A stretch of DNA of 64,000 nucleotides, from the NCBI GenBank assembly GCA_905182995.1, contig CAJJDP010000081.1:1466-65465 (forward strand), written 5' to 3'. Below the pieces are notes generated by a model. The model was not told where the DNA came from and searched no databases. It worked only from the letters and a program-made list of their open reading frames with translations. The position numbers and the translations under genes are program-made. This DNA is from Paramecium octaurelia. Lineage: Eukaryota; Ciliophora; Oligohymenophorea; Peniculida; Parameciidae. The first letter of the stretch is position 1, and every line of letters begins with the position of its first letter. Below, one piece after another: positions 60,666-64,000 of the stretch.

Positions 60666-62388
60666 ATGAACACCCAAAATGAACCGAAAATAAAACAAGT
60701 GGGCGATTACATTCTAGATTTGAATAAGGAAATCGGATCTGGATATTCCTCCAAAGTATATTTGGGAGAACATTTAAAAACCAAATAAATAGTGGCAATT
60801 AAAGTCATTAGTTCTCAGACCTATACCTCCCCAATTTAAAAATCCTTACTAAAAAATGAAATATCCATACTCCTGAGAATCGATCATCCCCATTTAATGA
60901 AGGTCTATGAAGTAAGTCAAAGTGCCAATAATACATACATAGTAACAGAATTTTGTAACGGAGGCAATCTGGAACAACAAATGAAAAAAACTGAATTCTC
61001 AGTCCCTAAAGTCTTGTCAATTTTACGGTAGATCACTTTAGGAATACAGGCTCTCCACGAAAAAAGTAACAAAAAATAATTTACTTGTAGAAATCATACA
61101 CAGAGACCTGAAGCCTGCCAACATACTAATCCATGAGAACACCTACAAACTAGCTGACTTTGGGTTTGCATTAATTGAAGATCAATTCGAAAGCATCATC
61201 AAGAGATTCAATGTGGGCACTCCACTCTACATGGCTCCAGAAATTCTATCGACCAACCAATATTCAGAGAAGAGTGACATATGGGCTTTGGGAATAATGT
61301 CATACGAGATGCTCTTTAACTGCATACCACCATACAAATCTGATATAAGAACTTTTCATGAGGAAATACTGAAAAATTGTCAAAAATTAGATCTTTTATA
61401 TTAAGGCTTAGTTAAATAACTACTGTTCGGAATGCTACAAGTAGATCCTAATGCAAGAGAGAATATTAACCAGATTATATCATATCTCTCATAAAAAGAA
61501 ATAGAACATGTATCACCAAGAATTCAATAGCAATTTATTAAATTATCATATAATTTTGTTCAATCCAATCCCAATTCTCCATTATCAACGCCAAAACACA
61601 AGCCAACTATGGAGAGTTAAAGATAAAAGTATCAGAAGAAAGTGTAATCTCACAATAAAGCCTAAACTTTTGCTTCAGTAAAAATGCTGAGTTTAAATAA
61701 ATTTTTAGATGACCAAAACAAACATAATCGCGTTTCTGACTTCAACCTAAACGAGGATCATCCAAAATTGATCTCTCATACTTCTGCTAAGAAATACCTC
61801 CATGATAATCACGAGTAAATCGGTTAATACTCAACCTAATGCTCATTTTCTACCAATAATAATAATAACACTAATAGTAATAGTAATAGTAATGGCAAAC
61901 AAACAAAATTGAGATTCAAAATGCAATCCTCTTAATTGCCAGCCATAGTTTTACCTACCTATAACTTTTGTTTGTTTCTGGATAACCTAATTAAAACCAT
62001 GGAGTGTTCAACTGAATAGAAATAAAAATGCAATTTTCTATTTAGAAAGCTGTTGGCTATTAAGGCAAAAGCCTTCTATTCTTTCGCACCCAAATCAATC
62101 AGAGATCAATTGAATCAATGGATTGATTAATTGAATAATTACTATGAGAAGGTGCAGTTTAGTTTAAATTTTACATTGGACAACACCTTTTAAATCTTCT
62201 TCAACTCTTTGTTGGAAGATTAGGGTAAATTATTGAGTATGTATTTGGTGAGTCTAATGAGTCAAATAATTCTGAAAGAATAGAACTCAGATTTCGAAAC
62301 ATTGATTGATATTCTTTAAGATAATGTTAAACATCAAAATGATCCGTTTCTATTTGCAAGGAAATGGTCACACAATCAATAAAAATGA
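60666..62388 (+). CDS. ULK/ATG1-like Ser/Thr protein kinase
   Basis: 565 residues (566 codons) with one 25-nt intron at 61066-61090. The kinase domain occupies the first 270 residues: LNKEIGSGYSSKVYLGEHLK (G-loop), IVAIKVISS, TEFCNGGNLEQQMKK, IIHRDLKPANILIH, LADFGFALIED, GTPLYMAPEILS and SDIWALGIMSYEMLF. The PANIL and GTPLYMAPE variants and the acidic insertion after DFG fit the ULK/ATG1 branch, which starts autophagy. The C-terminal 250 residues have an Asn-rich segment encoded near 61850-61900, then a helical region (MECSTEQKQKCNFLFRKLLA) comparable in position to the EAT/MIT region of ATG1. Substrates unknown. Confidence 0.88.
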
Positions 62389-62458
62389 TTTTTCTATTTT
62401 ATTATAGTTGAATTATAGACATACTATAATATTCAAAAATTTATTTATTTTTATTAAT

Positions 62459-63314
62459 ATGGGAACTTGTTAATCTTAAAAACATACGAGTAATCCAGTC
62501 AAAAAAAAAGATTAAACTACTATCAGTTCTTAATTTACTACCATAAGGGAGTTGATTTACTTTTTCGATTAGATTAGTTTAGAAAAATTAAATTTCCCAG
62601 ATTTATCAGCTTTTTTATCAAAGCATATAGACAAAAATAGAATTGTAAATGAGGGTAAAACTTGGGTAGCAATTAATGAAGTTAAAACTATTTTAAACAA
62701 CAAAACTATTATTTTGATAAGGAACTTTAATCCAGAAACTGATGCAGCCATCCAATTAATTTATTTGCTGAAACAATTAATAGAAGTTTCCTTGGGAGCC
62801 TAAGAACTTTAAATTAGTTTCAATGAAAATTCTGTCGAACTTTTTCATTACTATCAAGCTCAACTGGTCTAAGTAATTTTTATTACCAATTCCCTAGGTC
62901 TCCATTGAAGTATTATTAGCAGTTAATACATTAATAAATAAATAGGAGCAATGGTGGAAAGATAGTTATTTCAGTTGGCGCAGCAGTTATATTTAATCGA
63001 TGTTTAAAATCAAATAGCCTATAGTAGAAAAGATAGATCTAATTTAGCCATTTTATGAATTTATCGCCTTGTTAAAACAATGTGCTAAGCAAATCTGTAA
63101 TCAATAAAAGTCGCCTGACCTAATTGAAATCGACATTAAAGCACAATAAGAAGTCTTAGAATAATTCTACAGCTAAATTAGAACAGGCTTTTTATAAAAT
63201 TGTTCAACACATTATGAAAGCATTAATTGGGAGCGGCAAAATGCCTCAAAAACAATAGGGTAAAAACTCTAAATTTATAATCTCTATATTAAAAAGAAAA
63301 ACTATACTGCTTGA
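62459..63314 (+). CDS. MGxC hypothetical protein, probably N-myristoylated
   Basis: 276 residues (277 codons) with one 25-nt intron at 62873-62897. It begins MGTCQSQKHTSNPVKKK, a myristoylation and palmitoylation-type start with a basic patch. The remainder is helical, with FDQISLEKLNFPDLSAFLSK, an amphipathic Ile/Leu-rich region, and WWKDSYFSWRSSYIQSMFK. No catalytic motif. The start is 71 bp beyond the ULK-like kinase stop on the same strand. Function unknown; membrane attachment is inferred from the N-terminus only. Confidence 0.7.
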
Positions 63315-63406
63315 TTCTATAAATTATTTAAAATATTACTATTCTCAAGTAACTTCTTGATATTTTTGTAATTTTCAAAAATTATTATATAATAATAAAA
63401 ATAATT

Positions 63407-64000
63407 ATGATGAAAAATCGGTTTATCTGATACTCCAAAATAGAAACAAACAAAATTATCTATCATTTTGAATGTCATCCACAACATTCTAAGGTTTCTG
63501 TTCCCCGCTTTCTATTACCTCCTGATCACCAAATCCATGATTATTTTAAAATGTGTATGATTTACTTGGAATTAAATATTATCTTAAGAAATATGATTTT
63601 CATAAAGTTCTCTCTTGAAAAATCAAAAATTAATAATACTGCTTTACATTCCCTGTAAATGACTATCCTTAAGAAATAAGAAATATACCTATAGACAATC
63701 GATCTATATTTTTCTTATTCAGCAGTGTCCAAATTATAAAAGAACATATCATTTCTAAGAAATTAATGGTATAAAAATCCAATAGTGGTTTCAGGTTGTG
63801 AATTTTATCTAAAAGGATTTAACTCATTCTCCTCATTTATCTCTGGAATGAAATAAAACTCATTCAATTACAAATTTTTAAGTTATCTTAAACCAGCCTA
63901 CTGGTAAATAAAATGAATCCTAAATTACAAAGCAAATTTATGCTCTAAATTAATGAATTTGATGAATCTATTAAAGACCCTTAAATAGTTGTTAAATTAT
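63407..64000 (+). CDS. hypothetical gene fragment at the right edge
   Basis: Two adjacent ATGs (63407, 63410) open a frame interrupted after seven codons by TGA at 63428-63430. It then runs on without stop to TGA 63914-63916 with protein-like text (KIETNKIIYHFECHPQHSKV, SGCEFYLKGFNSFSSFISGM). A further ATG at 63913 begins MNPKLQSKFMLQINEFDESI, open to the window edge. Alternatively a 29-nt intron (63903-63931) joins both parts. Either the first TGA is a damaged Trp codon or sequence error, or the real start lies elsewhere. The 3' end is outside the window. Confidence 0.4.

Overview
The window is macronuclear-type DNA of a ciliate, almost certainly a Paramecium. Long protein-coding frames run through TAA and TAG (read as Gln) and every intact gene ends on TGA. 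The DNA is about 70 to 75 percent A+T, intergenic spaces are short, and introns are 19 to 34 nt, nearly always starting GTA and mostly ending TAG. Standard-code ORF calling fragments almost every gene, so the gene models here were read with the ciliate code. For most genes, removing the introns gives an exact multiple of three, which is the main internal check on the models. The species cannot be fixed from sequence alone.

Region 1 (1 to about 17.7 kb) is decayed. It holds a frameshifted TPR-repeat gene running in from the left edge, a possible secreted protein, a WD-repeat gene with one frameshift plus the C-terminal remnant of a relative, and then about 8.7 kb (6 to 14.7 kb) with no intact gene. 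That stretch has many coding-looking pieces in changing frames and contains a single N at 11501 flanked by two identical 1396-bp copies, which is probably an unmerged contig overlap. A Rab GTPase pseudogene and another broken gene follow. TPR and WD family genes beside decayed DNA suggest a variable or subtelomeric region (inference).

Region 2 (17.7 to 64 kb) is gene-dense and mostly intact. In order it carries: a SIN3-type corepressor; a small basic protein; a RhoGEF with DH, PH, PX and FERM-like parts; a lysine-rich protein; a coiled-coil-like protein; acyl-CoA-binding protein; an ammonium transporter; SRP receptor alpha; a broken membrane protein; SF-assemblin; an SLC37-type MFS transporter; a PH-CAMK kinase; an FHA-BRCT-BRCT protein; a small MGxC protein; a prominin-like pentaspan protein; a ubiquitin-specific protease; a MATE transporter; a polytopic membrane protein; two tandem MFS paralogues; a small Cys-rich ORF; an aquaporin; a DYRK kinase; a C2HC zinc-finger protein with a TAA-encoded polyglutamine tract; a lysine-rich protein; a CDPK; a ULK-like kinase; another MGxC protein; and a partial gene at the right edge.

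The genes are an ordinary eukaryotic mixture (signalling, membrane transport, chromatin, protein targeting, cytoskeleton) and do not form a pathway. Many neighbours are 30 to 120 bp apart, so promoters and 3' ends must be very short. Several otherwise sound genes carry one single-base frameshift, several of them in homopolymers, which is more easily explained by sequencing error than by mutation. No tRNA, rRNA, CRISPR array or recognisable transposase was found.
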